Of a DNA stretch of 33,595 nt, positions 1 through 7,078 are shown in pieces (the first letter of the stretch is position 1; the number at the start of each line of letters is the position of its first letter). The notes below the pieces were generated by a model. It ran no database searches. It saw only the letters and a list, made by a program, of their open reading frames with translations, and was not told where the DNA came from. This stretch comes from Mesorhizobium ventifaucium (lineage in GTDB: Bacteria > Pseudomonadota > Alphaproteobacteria > Rhizobiales > Rhizobiaceae), in the NCBI RefSeq assembly GCF_935822925.1, contig NZ_CAKXZS010000042.1, positions 1-33,595 of the forward strand, read 5' to 3'. Position numbers and translations under genes: made by a program.

Positions 1-21
1 TATTCACTATTCACTATTCAC
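1..21. repeat. Short tandem repeat, 7-bp unit x3
   Basis: The unit TATTCAC is repeated three times without a mismatch and then breaks into TTGATCG. The array begins at the first base of the window, so its true length is unknown. Confidence 0.6.
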
Positions 22-75
22 TTGATCGAACTGCCGCCGCCGGCTCGCCCCTTCAGCCTGTGGACGGTAACAAAA

Positions 76-93
76 CTGACATCAATCCGACAC
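76..93 (+). promoter_or_regulatory. Candidate degenerate Pho box upstream of phnC
   Basis: CTGACAT-CAAT-CCGACAC resembles the PhoB tandem half-site consensus CTGTCAT-N4-CTGTCAT. The first half matches 6 of 7 and the second only 4 of 7. It lies about 70 bases before the phnC start. Rhizobial phnCDEE/phoCDET transporters are known to be phosphate-starvation genes, which makes a PhoB site plausible, but the match is weak. I see no clear -10 element. The rest of 22-163 holds nothing else I recognise. Confidence 0.3.
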
Positions 94-163
94 CGCAGTT
101 TCATGCGGCTGCGCTAGCGAAGGTTAACAGACCTTCAACTGCGACTGGACTGGAACCTGCTCT

Positions 164-1021
164 ATGCCAGCAACCTCAGCCACGCTCGAGATCCGCGGCG
201 TCACCCGCCGGTTTGGCAAGAACACCGCCGTCAGCAATGTCGACATCTTGATCCCGCACGGTCAGATGGTCGGCATCATCGGCCGCTCGGGTGCCGGCAA
301 GTCGACGCTTTTGCGCATGATCAACCGGCTCATCGATCCCAGCCAAGGGTCGATTTTCTTTGACGGCGCCGAAGTCTCCAGCCTGCGCGGCTCGCTGCTC
401 AGGCGCTGGCAGCGCGATTGCGCCATGATCTTTCAGCAATTCAACCTGGTGCCGCGCCTTGACGTGCTGACCAATGTGCTGCTCGGCCGGCTCAATCACC
501 GCTCGACCCTTGTCAATCTGCTCGGTGTCTTCTCCCGCGAGGAACGGGCCGAGGCGATCGCGGCGCTCGAACGTCTCGACATCGCCCGCGCCGCGCTGCA
601 GCCGGCCGGCACCTTGTCCGGCGGTCAGCAGCAGCGTGTTGCGATTGCCCGCGCCATGATGCAGCAGCCGAAAGTCATTCTCGCCGACGAGCCGATCGCC
701 TCGCTCGACCCACTCAACGCTAAGGTGGTGATGGATTCGCTGCAGGACATCAATCTGCGCGAGGGCCTCACTGTGGTCACCAATCTGCACACGCTGAATA
801 CCGCGCGCACCTATTGCAACCGCATCATCGGCATGGCCGCCGGCAAGGTGGTGTTCGACGGCCCGCCCGAAGACCTCAATCGGGAGGCCGTGCGCATGGT
901 CTATGGCGCCAACAGCAATGGCGAAGAAATCTCCGAGGCGATCACCTCGACCAGCGTTGCCATCAAGCAAAAGATCGCCGCATCCGCCGGTCCGCTCGAG
1001 CCGGCATTTCCCGGCTACTAG
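164..1021 (+). CDS. phnC: Phosphonate/phosphate ABC transporter ATP-binding protein PhnC
   Basis: This is the cytoplasmic ATPase of a phosphonate-type importer, 285 residues. All nucleotide-binding elements are visible: Walker A GRSGAGKS (about 40-47), Q-loop QQFNLV (91-96), signature LSGGQ (151-155), Walker B VILADEP (171-177) and the switch His in TNLHTL (209). The length suits PhnC, and the PhnD and two PhnE genes that follow on the same strand settle the family. The ATG start gives an N-terminus that reaches directly into the first beta strand; its ribosome-binding site is weak. In rhizobia this set is often called phoCDET and carries phosphate as well as phosphonates (family knowledge). 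No C-P lyase genes follow, so this looks like a stand-alone uptake system. Confidence 0.93.
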   Translation: MPATSATLEIRGVTRRFGKNTAVSNVDILIPHGQMVGIIGRSGAGKSTLLRMINRLIDPSQGSIFFDGAEVSSLRGSLLRRWQRDCAMIFQQFNLVPRLDVLTNVLLGRLNHRSTLVNLLGVFSREERAEAIAALERLDIARAALQPAGTLSGGQQQRVAIARAMMQQPKVILADEPIASLDPLNAKVVMDSLQDINLREGLTVVTNLHTLNTARTYCNRIIGMAAGKVVFDGPPEDLNREAVRMVYGANSNGEEISEAITSTSVAIKQKIAASAGPLEPAFPGY

Positions 1022-1042
1022 CTCCAAGATCCCAGCAAGTGG

Positions 1043-1062
1043 ATACCGGTATACGAGTATAC
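1043..1062. promoter_or_regulatory. Overlapping palindromes in the phnC-phnD gap, possible operator
   Basis: ATACCGGTAT (1043-1052) is a perfect palindrome. It overlaps GTATACGAGTATAC (1049-1062), two copies of the palindrome GTATAC two bases apart. GTATAC-like cores occur in some GntR/HutC-class operators, so a regulator site or internal promoter is possible. The site lies in the 162-bp gap between phnC and phnD. Function is unproven. Confidence 0.25.
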
Positions 1063-1145
1063 GAAAGCAGACGACGAAAGAGCGCCTGGACCGCCAGTCC
1101 GCATCAAGGCCGGGCGTAAAAAAAGCGCCGTCAAAATTCGAACGC

Positions 1146-1164
1146 TTCCGGCGCGACGCCGGAA
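1146..1164 (+). other. Stem-loop just upstream of phnD
   Basis: TTCCGGCG and CGCCGGAA form a perfect 8-bp stem with a 3-base loop. It ends a few bases before the phnD ribosome-binding site (GGAGAG at 1171-1176). No T-tract follows. It could be a 5' processing or protection element for the phnD part of the transcript. Confidence 0.4.
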
Positions 1165-1183
1165 CCAACAGGAGAGACGCGAA

Positions 1184-2092
1184 ATGTTTAGAAAAATACT
1201 TTTCGGTGCCGTTTCCATCATCGCCATGGCGATTGGCGCGGTTCAGGCACAGGATCTGAAGGAATTCCGCGTCGGCATTTTGGGCGGCGAGAACGAAGCC
1301 GACCGCCTGCGCAACTACCAGTGCTTCGCCGATCACATCAAGGAAGTCCTCGGCGTCGAGAAAGTTTCGCTGTTCCCGGCCGCCGACTACGACGGCGTCA
1401 TCCAGGGCCTGCTCGGCGGCACGCTCGACTTTGCCGAGCTCGGCGCTTCAGCCTACGCCAAGGTCTATCTCGAAAACAAGGACGCGGTTCAACCAATCCT
1501 GACGACGATCCAGACCGACGGCTCGACCGGCTACCGTGCGGTCATGGTCGCTCGGGCTGATTCCGGCATCAAGACGCTCGCCGAAATGAAGGGCAAGAAA
1601 CTCGGTTTCGCCGATCCTGATTCGACTTCCGGTTACCTGATCCCGGTCACGTCATTGCCCAAGGACATCGGCATGGATGTGAAGAGCTACTTCGCGTCGA
1701 CCGGTTTCGGCGGCGGCCACGAACAGCTGGTCCTTGAAGTCCTCAAGGGCACGTTTGATGCCGGCACCACCTGGGCTTCCGGCGTCGGCGACTTCAACGA
1801 CGGCTACAGCTCGGGCAATCTGCGCAAGATGGTCGACAAGGGCGTCCTCAAGATGGACGACCTCGTCGAATTGTGGCAGTCGCCGCTGATCCCGAACGGT
1901 CCGCTGGTCGTGCGTACGTCGATCGACGCCGGCGACAAGCAGAAGATCACCGATTTCCTGACCAAGCTGCCGGAAACCGATCCGGCCTGTTTCTCGGCGA
2001 TACAAGGCGGCGACTACAAGGGCTATTCGCCGGTTACCCCGGAATTTTATCAGCCGATCATCGACGCCCGTAAGGCGAAGATCGGCTCGTAA
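1184..2092 (+). CDS. phnD: Phosphonate ABC transporter substrate-binding protein PhnD
   Basis: This periplasmic binding protein captures phosphonates or phosphate for PhnC/PhnE. The 302-residue product starts with a classical signal peptide (charged MFRK, hydrophobic 5-20, cleavage likely after VQA at about 22). The mature part has the PhnD fold signatures: GILGGENEADR near the N-terminus, GYRAVMVARADSGI (about 116-129) and the anion-binding DSTSGYLIP segment (about 146-154), followed by a His at 179. A good ribosome-binding site (GGAGAG) sits 8 bases before the ATG. The gene is framed by stem-loops on both sides (1146-1164 and 2103-2140), which would favour high expression relative to phnC and phnE. 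Confidence 0.93.
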   Translation: MFRKILFGAVSIIAMAIGAVQAQDLKEFRVGILGGENEADRLRNYQCFADHIKEVLGVEKVSLFPAADYDGVIQGLLGGTLDFAELGASAYAKVYLENKDAVQPILTTIQTDGSTGYRAVMVARADSGIKTLAEMKGKKLGFADPDSTSGYLIPVTSLPKDIGMDVKSYFASTGFGGGHEQLVLEVLKGTFDAGTTWASGVGDFNDGYSSGNLRKMVDKGVLKMDDLVELWQSPLIPNGPLVVRTSIDAGDKQKITDFLTKLPETDPACFSAIQGGDYKGYSPVTPEFYQPIIDARKAKIGS

Positions 2093-2102
2093 GTAAACTG
2101 CT

Positions 2103-2140
2103 GCAACGCCGCCGGGGCCAAGTGCCGCCGGCGGCGTTGC
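2103..2140 (+). other. Strong stem-loop between phnD and the first phnE
   Basis: GCAACGCCGCCGG pairs perfectly with CCGGCGGCGTTGC (13 bp) around a 12-base loop, starting 10 bases after the phnD stop. It has no T-tract, and phnE follows on the same strand, so it is better read as a 3' mRNA stabiliser or attenuator than as a full terminator. Confidence 0.6.
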
Positions 2141-2165
2141 CGCATCAGAGGCCGGGAAAATATCG

Positions 2166-3140
2166 ATGAGTGCGACCGACGTTTGCCGCGCGCCTGCGCT
2201 TTCACCGGAGGGAGCCACTGTCGAGCGGCACTGGCGCGACCTCGCCGCCCGCCGGCGCCTTTACACGATCGGCGGCTTGGTTTTCCTGTTTTTTGCACTG
2301 TCTGGCTCGCTCTGGTTCGCCAACGAAACCAACGCCGGAAAATTCTTCGACCGGCTTCCCTACGTCGCCGACTTTTTCGCCGAGTTGAAGCCGCGCGACT
2401 GGTTCGACCCGGTGCGGGCGCTGTTCGACCTGCCGTCCCCCTATGACGACGGCAGCCTCAAATTCGACTACCCGGAGGGCCGGGTCTACCTCACCCAAAG
2501 CATCTACATTCCGGAGTATTTCCACCGGATGGTCGAGACGCTGAACATCGCTCTGTTTTCGACGCTGGTGGGCGCCACATTCGGTTTTCTGCTCTGCTTC
2601 TTCGCTGCAGGCAATATCACGGCCAGCCGCTGGCTCCGTTTCTTCACGCGCCGCTTCCTTGAGATTGTCCGCGCCTTTCCGGAAATTGTCATTGCCGGCT
2701 TTTTTCTGGCGATTTTCTCGTTAGGACCGATTCCTGCGATCATTGCGGTCAGCATCCATACCGTCGGCGCGCTCGGAAAAATGTTCTTCGAAGTCGTCGA
2801 AAATGCCGACATGAAGCCTGAAGAAGGCTTGCGCGCCGTAGGCGCCAACTGGGTTGAACGGGTGTGGTTCGGCATCGTGCCTCAGGTCCTGCCCAACTTC
2901 ATGAGCTATTTCCTGCTTCGCTTCGAGATCAATGTGCGCGCTTCGACCATACTTGGCGCCGTCGGCGCCGGCGGCATCGGCGAATCGCTGCGTCTTTCGA
3001 TCGGCCGAGGCCATGAGGCCAAGACCATCGCCATCGTCTTTCTGCTGTTCTGCACGATTGTCGCCGTCGACCAGTTTTCAGCATGGCTGAGACACCGTCT
3101 TGTCGGCCGGCAGGCGTTCGCATACGGGCGCGGAGAGTAA
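2166..3140 (+). CDS. phnE: Phosphonate ABC transporter permease PhnE (first copy)
   Basis: This inner-membrane permease has 324 residues. One N-terminal membrane segment lies at about 38-55. An extra periplasmic stretch of roughly 70 residues follows, and then the conserved BPD permease core. The cytoplasmic coupling (EAA) loop is clear: EVVENADMKPEEGLRAVGAN, with PQVLPNFMSYFLLRFE after it. The GAVGAGGIGESLR segment near the C-terminus is typical of PhnE. It starts 73 bases after phnD, beyond the intercistronic hairpin, and ends 4 bases before the second phnE, so the two permeases are almost certainly cotranslated and form the membrane heterodimer (rhizobial PhoE/PhoT). Confidence 0.92.
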   Translation: MSATDVCRAPALSPEGATVERHWRDLAARRRLYTIGGLVFLFFALSGSLWFANETNAGKFFDRLPYVADFFAELKPRDWFDPVRALFDLPSPYDDGSLKFDYPEGRVYLTQSIYIPEYFHRMVETLNIALFSTLVGATFGFLLCFFAAGNITASRWLRFFTRRFLEIVRAFPEIVIAGFFLAIFSLGPIPAIIAVSIHTVGALGKMFFEVVENADMKPEEGLRAVGANWVERVWFGIVPQVLPNFMSYFLLRFEINVRASTILGAVGAGGIGESLRLSIGRGHEAKTIAIVFLLFCTIVAVDQFSAWLRHRLVGRQAFAYGRGE

Positions 3141-3144
3141 GAGA

Positions 3145-4695
3145 ATGAAACCCGATGCCATCAACGACATCGCCGCTCGCCACCCGGACGCTTTCCGGCG
3201 CTCGCTGTGGAAGCGCTACGCCACTCCGATCGGCATCCTTCTTTGCATTCTCTACACCTTCTACTGCTCGTGGTTCTTCTCGGTCGCCAGCGTTCTCGAA
3301 AAGGCGAACTGGAACCTTGCCGGCGCTTATCTCGCCGACTGGGTGTCTTACGAAATCCGGCCCGACATCGAATTCAAGGACAATCATCTGACGATCGACT
3401 ACTCCCGCTTCTCCAAGCTGGGATCCAATCCAGATCCCGACTGGGTGGCCAAGCAGATGGCCGTCATCGAGCGGCAGGTCGAGGCAGCGCCGGCACCGGG
3501 CGTCGCGACCAACAAGTCGTCGCAGGATTCGTTCATGGCGCCTGGTGCGCCAACTGCCGAGAACCCGGCCGTCCCGTTGGGCCAATCCGCTCCGGCTGTG
3601 CCTGAAACGGTGCGCGAAGACGCCGTCGTGGCGGCTACCGTCACCCTTGGCAATGGCCAGATCGCCGTCACGCCAAACCTGGTCACCGTGACGCGCGGCG
3701 CCGAAAGCGTCGTCTTTGACATCGCCAAGGGCAGTTCTGTGACACCGCGCACACCGCTGCCTGACTGGATCGAGCAACGCAGGCCAGGCTCGACAGCCTA
3801 TGTCTCGTTCGGATTTCTCGGCCGCGCCGAGGTGCAGAACGACGAAGTGGTCGCCTGGCGACGTTTCTTCGGCTGGGCCAATTTCGTGTTCGACACGAAC
3901 TCGCCATTCTGGGGAAAGCCGTTCGGCGAGGTCGCTTCACTGATCGTCTCCGGGCCTCGCATCGACCCGTCGCGGTCAAACGCGGCGCTCGCCTGGGACA
4001 ACATTTTGAATAACGCCGAGTGGCAGCACGGCGACGTCTGGCTGAAACTCTTACAGACCATTGTCATGGCTTTCGTCGGCACGGTGCTGGCCTCGATCGT
4101 CGCCTTTCCGCTCGCCTTCCTGGCTGCGCGCAACGTCACGCCGAGCCGCATAGCCAACCAGGTGACAAAGCGCTTTTTCGATTTCCTGCGCTCGGTCGAC
4201 ATGCTGATCTGGGCGCTGTTCTTCACGCGCGGCTTCGGTCCGGGACCGCTGGCCGGCATGTCGGCAATCTTCTTCACCGACACCGGAACCCTGGGCAAAC
4301 TCTACTCCGAGGCGCTGGAAAACATCGATGACAAGCAGCGCGAGGGCATCCGCTCGGTCGGCGCCACGCCGGCAATGGTGCAACGCTACGGCGTGCTGCC
4401 CCAGGTTCTGCCGGTATTCCTTAGCCAATCCCTCTATTTCTGGGAATCGAACACGCGGTCAGCGACGATCATAGGTGCTGTCGGTGCCGGCGGCATCGGT
4501 CTAAAATTGTGGGAGGCCATGCGCACCAACACCAACTGGGCCAATGTTTTCTATATGGTTCTGTTGATCCTGCTTGTCGTTTTCATCTTCGACAACATCT
4601 CCAGCTATCTGCGCCGAAACCTGATGGGAACAGTCGCAAACGGCAACGATGAGCGGCGCGTTTCCGCCCGTTCGGCCGCAGCTCAGATCGCCTGA
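3145..4695 (+). CDS. phnE: Phosphonate ABC transporter permease PhnE, enlarged second copy
   Basis: This is the second permease of the importer, 516 residues, far longer than the 260-330 usual for PhnE. After TM1 (about 28-48) comes an insert of about 250 residues before the second membrane segment (about 303-325). The insert includes a Pro/Ala-rich linker (about 113-155) and a beta-rich globular part. The C-terminal half is a normal BPD core, with EAA loop EALENIDDKQREGIRSVGAT and the GAVGAGGIGLKLWEAM signature. I chose the ATG at 3145 because GGAGAG lies 8 bases upstream and the first phnE ends at 3140. Large first periplasmic domains are known in rhizobial PhoT-like permeases, though this one looks especially long. 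It ends 15 bases from a convergent gene. Confidence 0.9.
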   Translation: MKPDAINDIAARHPDAFRRSLWKRYATPIGILLCILYTFYCSWFFSVASVLEKANWNLAGAYLADWVSYEIRPDIEFKDNHLTIDYSRFSKLGSNPDPDWVAKQMAVIERQVEAAPAPGVATNKSSQDSFMAPGAPTAENPAVPLGQSAPAVPETVREDAVVAATVTLGNGQIAVTPNLVTVTRGAESVVFDIAKGSSVTPRTPLPDWIEQRRPGSTAYVSFGFLGRAEVQNDEVVAWRRFFGWANFVFDTNSPFWGKPFGEVASLIVSGPRIDPSRSNAALAWDNILNNAEWQHGDVWLKLLQTIVMAFVGTVLASIVAFPLAFLAARNVTPSRIANQVTKRFFDFLRSVDMLIWALFFTRGFGPGPLAGMSAIFFTDTGTLGKLYSEALENIDDKQREGIRSVGATPAMVQRYGVLPQVLPVFLSQSLYFWESNTRSATIIGAVGAGGIGLKLWEAMRTNTNWANVFYMVLLILLVVFIFDNISSYLRRNLMGTVANGNDERRVSARSAAAQIA

Positions 4696-4710
4696 GAGGA
4701 AGGCTGCGTC

Positions 4711-5565
4711 CTAGGCACCAGCCCTCTTCCAGCCGCTCTTGATATGCTTGTAGCCGTCGCGGTAGACGGCTTCCGGGCTTTCCGAAAAATCGCGCCACAC
4801 CTTGGTTGCCGCCGCCAAATCTCTCAGAGAGCGGCCGAAGGCCTCGATGGTCAGCCAGTCGTCATAGCCGCTCTTGCGGATCGCAGAAAACGTCTCTTGC
4901 CACGGAATGTGGCCGCGCCCCGGCACGCCGCGATCATTCTCCGAAATATGGATATGGACGACATTTTTGCGGTTGCGCGTATAGGCGCCGATCGCGTCGG
5001 CTTCCTCGATATTGGCATGGAAGGTGTCGTACATCGCCTTGACGTGTGGCCGGTCGATTGCGTCGAGATGCTCCGACAGATCGTCCATCGTGTTGAGCAG
5101 ATAGCATTCGAAGCGGTTGAGCGCCTCCAGCCCGATGGTGACGTTTTTCTTGCCGGCATGATCGCCAATGGCGCGTTGCGAGGCGACGGAGCGCTTTTTC
5201 TCCGCCGCCGTCGGCCCGCTGCCGGAGAAGGCGCCGAGCGTCGAATGCAGCGGGCCGCTCAGCGTTCTGGCGCCAAGCGCTTGTGTGCAGTCGATCGCCC
5301 ATTTCATATAGTCGATGCCGGCCTTGCGCGTTGAGGCATCGGCCGAGATCAAATTCATCGCCGGATCGCCCATCGCCGAAACGGCGGTGCGTTCCAGCCC
5401 GATGCGGTCGAGCAGGGCACCGAGCCTTTTGTAATCGTCCGGCGTGCCGGCAAAGATCGGTATCTCGACGCCATCGAAGCCGGTCGCCTTGATATCCCTG
5501 AGCAGTGGCTCGTGTTTCTTCGACACCGCCGTCGTCCACAAAAACATGCACATGCCGATTTTCAT
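4711..5565 (-). CDS. Ketose 3-epimerase-like TIM-barrel protein (AP endonuclease family 2)
   Basis: This is a 284-residue sugar phosphate isomerase/epimerase-family protein (PF01261 type). The sequence is close to D-tagatose/D-psicose 3-epimerases. The metal and catalytic residues appear as E147 (GLEALNRFE), D180 (MYDTFHANIEE), H206 (HIHISEND) and E241 (LTIEAFG). These are each exactly three lower than Glu150, Asp183, His209 and Glu244 of the Agrobacterium D-psicose 3-epimerase as I recall them. The loop RGVPGRGHIPW also matches that family. The start has a strong AGGGAGGGG ribosome-binding site. It lies downstream of a Gfo/Idh/MocA dehydrogenase with a repeat element between them, and presumably epimerises or isomerises the ketose or keto-sugar of that pathway. 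The exact substrate is unknown. Confidence 0.82.
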   Translation of the reverse strand: MKIGMCMFLWTTAVSKKHEPLLRDIKATGFDGVEIPIFAGTPDDYKRLGALLDRIGLERTAVSAMGDPAMNLISADASTRKAGIDYMKWAIDCTQALGARTLSGPLHSTLGAFSGSGPTAAEKKRSVASQRAIGDHAGKKNVTIGLEALNRFECYLLNTMDDLSEHLDAIDRPHVKAMYDTFHANIEEADAIGAYTRNRKNVVHIHISENDRGVPGRGHIPWQETFSAIRKSGYDDWLTIEAFGRSLRDLAAATKVWRDFSESPEAVYRDGYKHIKSGWKRAGA

Positions 5566-5599
5566 CGACGTCCCCTCCCTATCGTTACCAATCGCACAA

Positions 5600-5737
5600 G
5601 GGGTGTTGAGATTCAGGTAAGGCCGAGCCGGAAATGGCAGCTTCCGAGAACCGGAGCGGAGCGTACTTTTGGTACGTGAGCACCGGAAGCGCAGGAAACT
5701 GCCGTTTGCAGGCCGGCATCACCTAAGTCAGCACCCC
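5600..5737. repeat. Palindromic intergenic repeat, about 138 bp
   Basis: The ends form an imperfect terminal inverted repeat: GGGGTGTTGAGATTCAGGT at the left against GGGGTGCTGACTTAGGT read from the right on the other strand. The interior contains a nested hairpin built on CTTCCG/CGGAAG with a GTAC-TTTTG-GTAC tip. It fills the gap between two minus-strand genes. I recall similar sequences as dispersed repeats in Mesorhizobium genomes (from memory, not searched). Confidence 0.6.
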
Positions 5738-5739
5738 GA

Positions 5740-6927
5740 TCAGAGCTTCGTCCAGGCCCCGTTCTTGTTCGACGACTTCACGCAGGCTTCAATGAAGGCC
5801 ATGCCTTCGACACCGTCGTGGATGGTCGGGAAAATAACGTCCTTAGCCGGCTTGCCGCCTTTGCGGCGCGCCGCACGGATGGCGCGGGCCGCCTCCTGGT
5901 AGATGTTGGCGAAGCCTTCGAGATAGCCTTCCGGATGGCCTGACGGAACGCGGCTGACACGCCCGGCGACGGGCAGCGCGCCGGCGCCATTTCGGGTGAT
6001 CAACTGCTTCGGCTGGCCGAACGGCGTGTACCAGAGATAGTTCGGGTCGGCCTGCACCCATTCAAGCCCACCCTTCGAGCCGTATATCCGCAGCTTCAGC
6101 CCGTTCTCGTGGCCGGGCGCCACCTGGCTTGCCCACAACATGCCCTTGGCAGGGTGCGACTTGCCGGCCGGCTTGAAGCGCAGCATGACGTTGACATTGT
6201 CGTCGAGCTGCCGCCCTGGCACGAAGGCGTCGAGATCGGCGGAAAGCGTATCGAGCTCGAGCCCGCAGACGAAGCGCGCCAGATTGTAGGCATGCGTGCC
6301 GATGTCGCCCAGCGCCCCGCCGGCGCCGGCCTGTTTGGGGTCCGAGCGCCAGGCCGCCTGCTTTTGGCCGGTGGCGGCAAGGTCCTCGGTCAGCCAGTCC
6401 TGCGGATATTCCGACTGCACGATGCGAATGTCGCCGAGTTGCCCCTTGGCCACCATCTCGCGCGCCTGCCGCACCATCGGATAGGCGGTGTAGTTGTGGG
6501 TGAGGACAAAGACCTTGCCGGACTTTTCGACCAGTGCCGCCAGCTTCTTCGCTTCCGCCAACGTCGTCGCCAGCGGCTTGTCGCAAATGACGTGGATGCC
6601 GGCTTCGAGAAACGCCTTCGCCGCCGGCACGTGCACATTGTTGGGCGTGACGATGGCCACCGCCTCGATGCCGTCCGGCCGCTTCGCCTCGGCCTTGGCC
6701 ATCTCGGCGAACGAGCCGTAGCTGCGCGCCGGATCGAGTCCGAGCTCCTCGGCCGATGCCTTGGCACGCGCCGGGTCGGATGACAGCGCACCGGCGACCA
6801 GCACGAACTCATTGTCCATGCGCGCCGCAATCCGGTGCACCGCGCCGATGAAGGCGCCTTGCCCGCCGCCTACCATGCCGTAGCGGATCGGGCCGCCTCC
6901 CGTTTCCGACTTCGATGCGCCGACCAT
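5740..6927 (-). CDS. Gfo/Idh/MocA family NAD(P)-dependent oxidoreductase
   Basis: This is a soluble dehydrogenase of 395 residues. The N-terminal Rossmann fold carries GMVGGGQGAF (about 17-26). The cofactor/substrate motif normally written EKP reads CDKPLATT (115-122). The active-site D-x-G-T-H appears as GDIGTH (207-212). Relatives oxidise a hydroxyl of sugars, inositols or glycosides. I chose the ATG at 6927 because GAGGGAG lies a few bases upstream; an ATG at 6942 would place that ribosome-binding site inside the gene. Flanking TIM-barrel isomerase genes on the same strand suggest an oxidise-then-isomerise or cleave route, as in 3-keto-sugar and C-glycoside catabolism (inference). Confidence 0.88.
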   Translation of the reverse strand: MVGASKSETGGGPIRYGMVGGGQGAFIGAVHRIAARMDNEFVLVAGALSSDPARAKASAEELGLDPARSYGSFAEMAKAEAKRPDGIEAVAIVTPNNVHVPAAKAFLEAGIHVICDKPLATTLAEAKKLAALVEKSGKVFVLTHNYTAYPMVRQAREMVAKGQLGDIRIVQSEYPQDWLTEDLAATGQKQAAWRSDPKQAGAGGALGDIGTHAYNLARFVCGLELDTLSADLDAFVPGRQLDDNVNVMLRFKPAGKSHPAKGMLWASQVAPGHENGLKLRIYGSKGGLEWVQADPNYLWYTPFGQPKQLITRNGAGALPVAGRVSRVPSGHPEGYLEGFANIYQEAARAIRAARRKGGKPAKDVIFPTIHDGVEGMAFIEACVKSSNKNGAWTKL

Positions 6928-6951
6928 GATCTTCTCCCTCAATGTTCCTTA

Positions 6952-7070
6952 CCCTCCCCCTTGCGGGGAGGGTCGACGCGTAGCGTCGGGGTGGGGTCGC
7001 CGAACGTGGAGCTCGGCATGAACCGACCCCACCCGGCCCTTCGGGCCACCCTCCCCTCGAGGGGGAGGGA
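6952..7070. repeat. Palindromic intergenic repeat, about 119 bp
   Basis: CCCTCCCC... at the left end pairs with ...GGGGGAGGG at the right. Internally, GTGGGGTCG pairs with CGACCCCAC. Two extra hairpins lie inside: CGACGC-GTA-GCGTCG and GGCCC-TTC-GGGCC. It lies between two minus-strand genes and would form a strong structure in their transcript. Confidence 0.65.
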
Positions 7071-7078
7071 AAAGAGTG

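Noticed and set aside
176..1336. A 386-codon minus-strand frame opposite phnC and the start of phnD
   Set aside because: Shadow frame; phnC has every ABC ATPase motif on the plus strand.
4685..4735. Partial inverted repeat (GGAAGGCTG / CAGCCCTCTTCC) between the convergent phnE and epimerase genes
   Set aside because: Only five consecutive pairs are solid and there is no T-tract, so I do not call a terminator.
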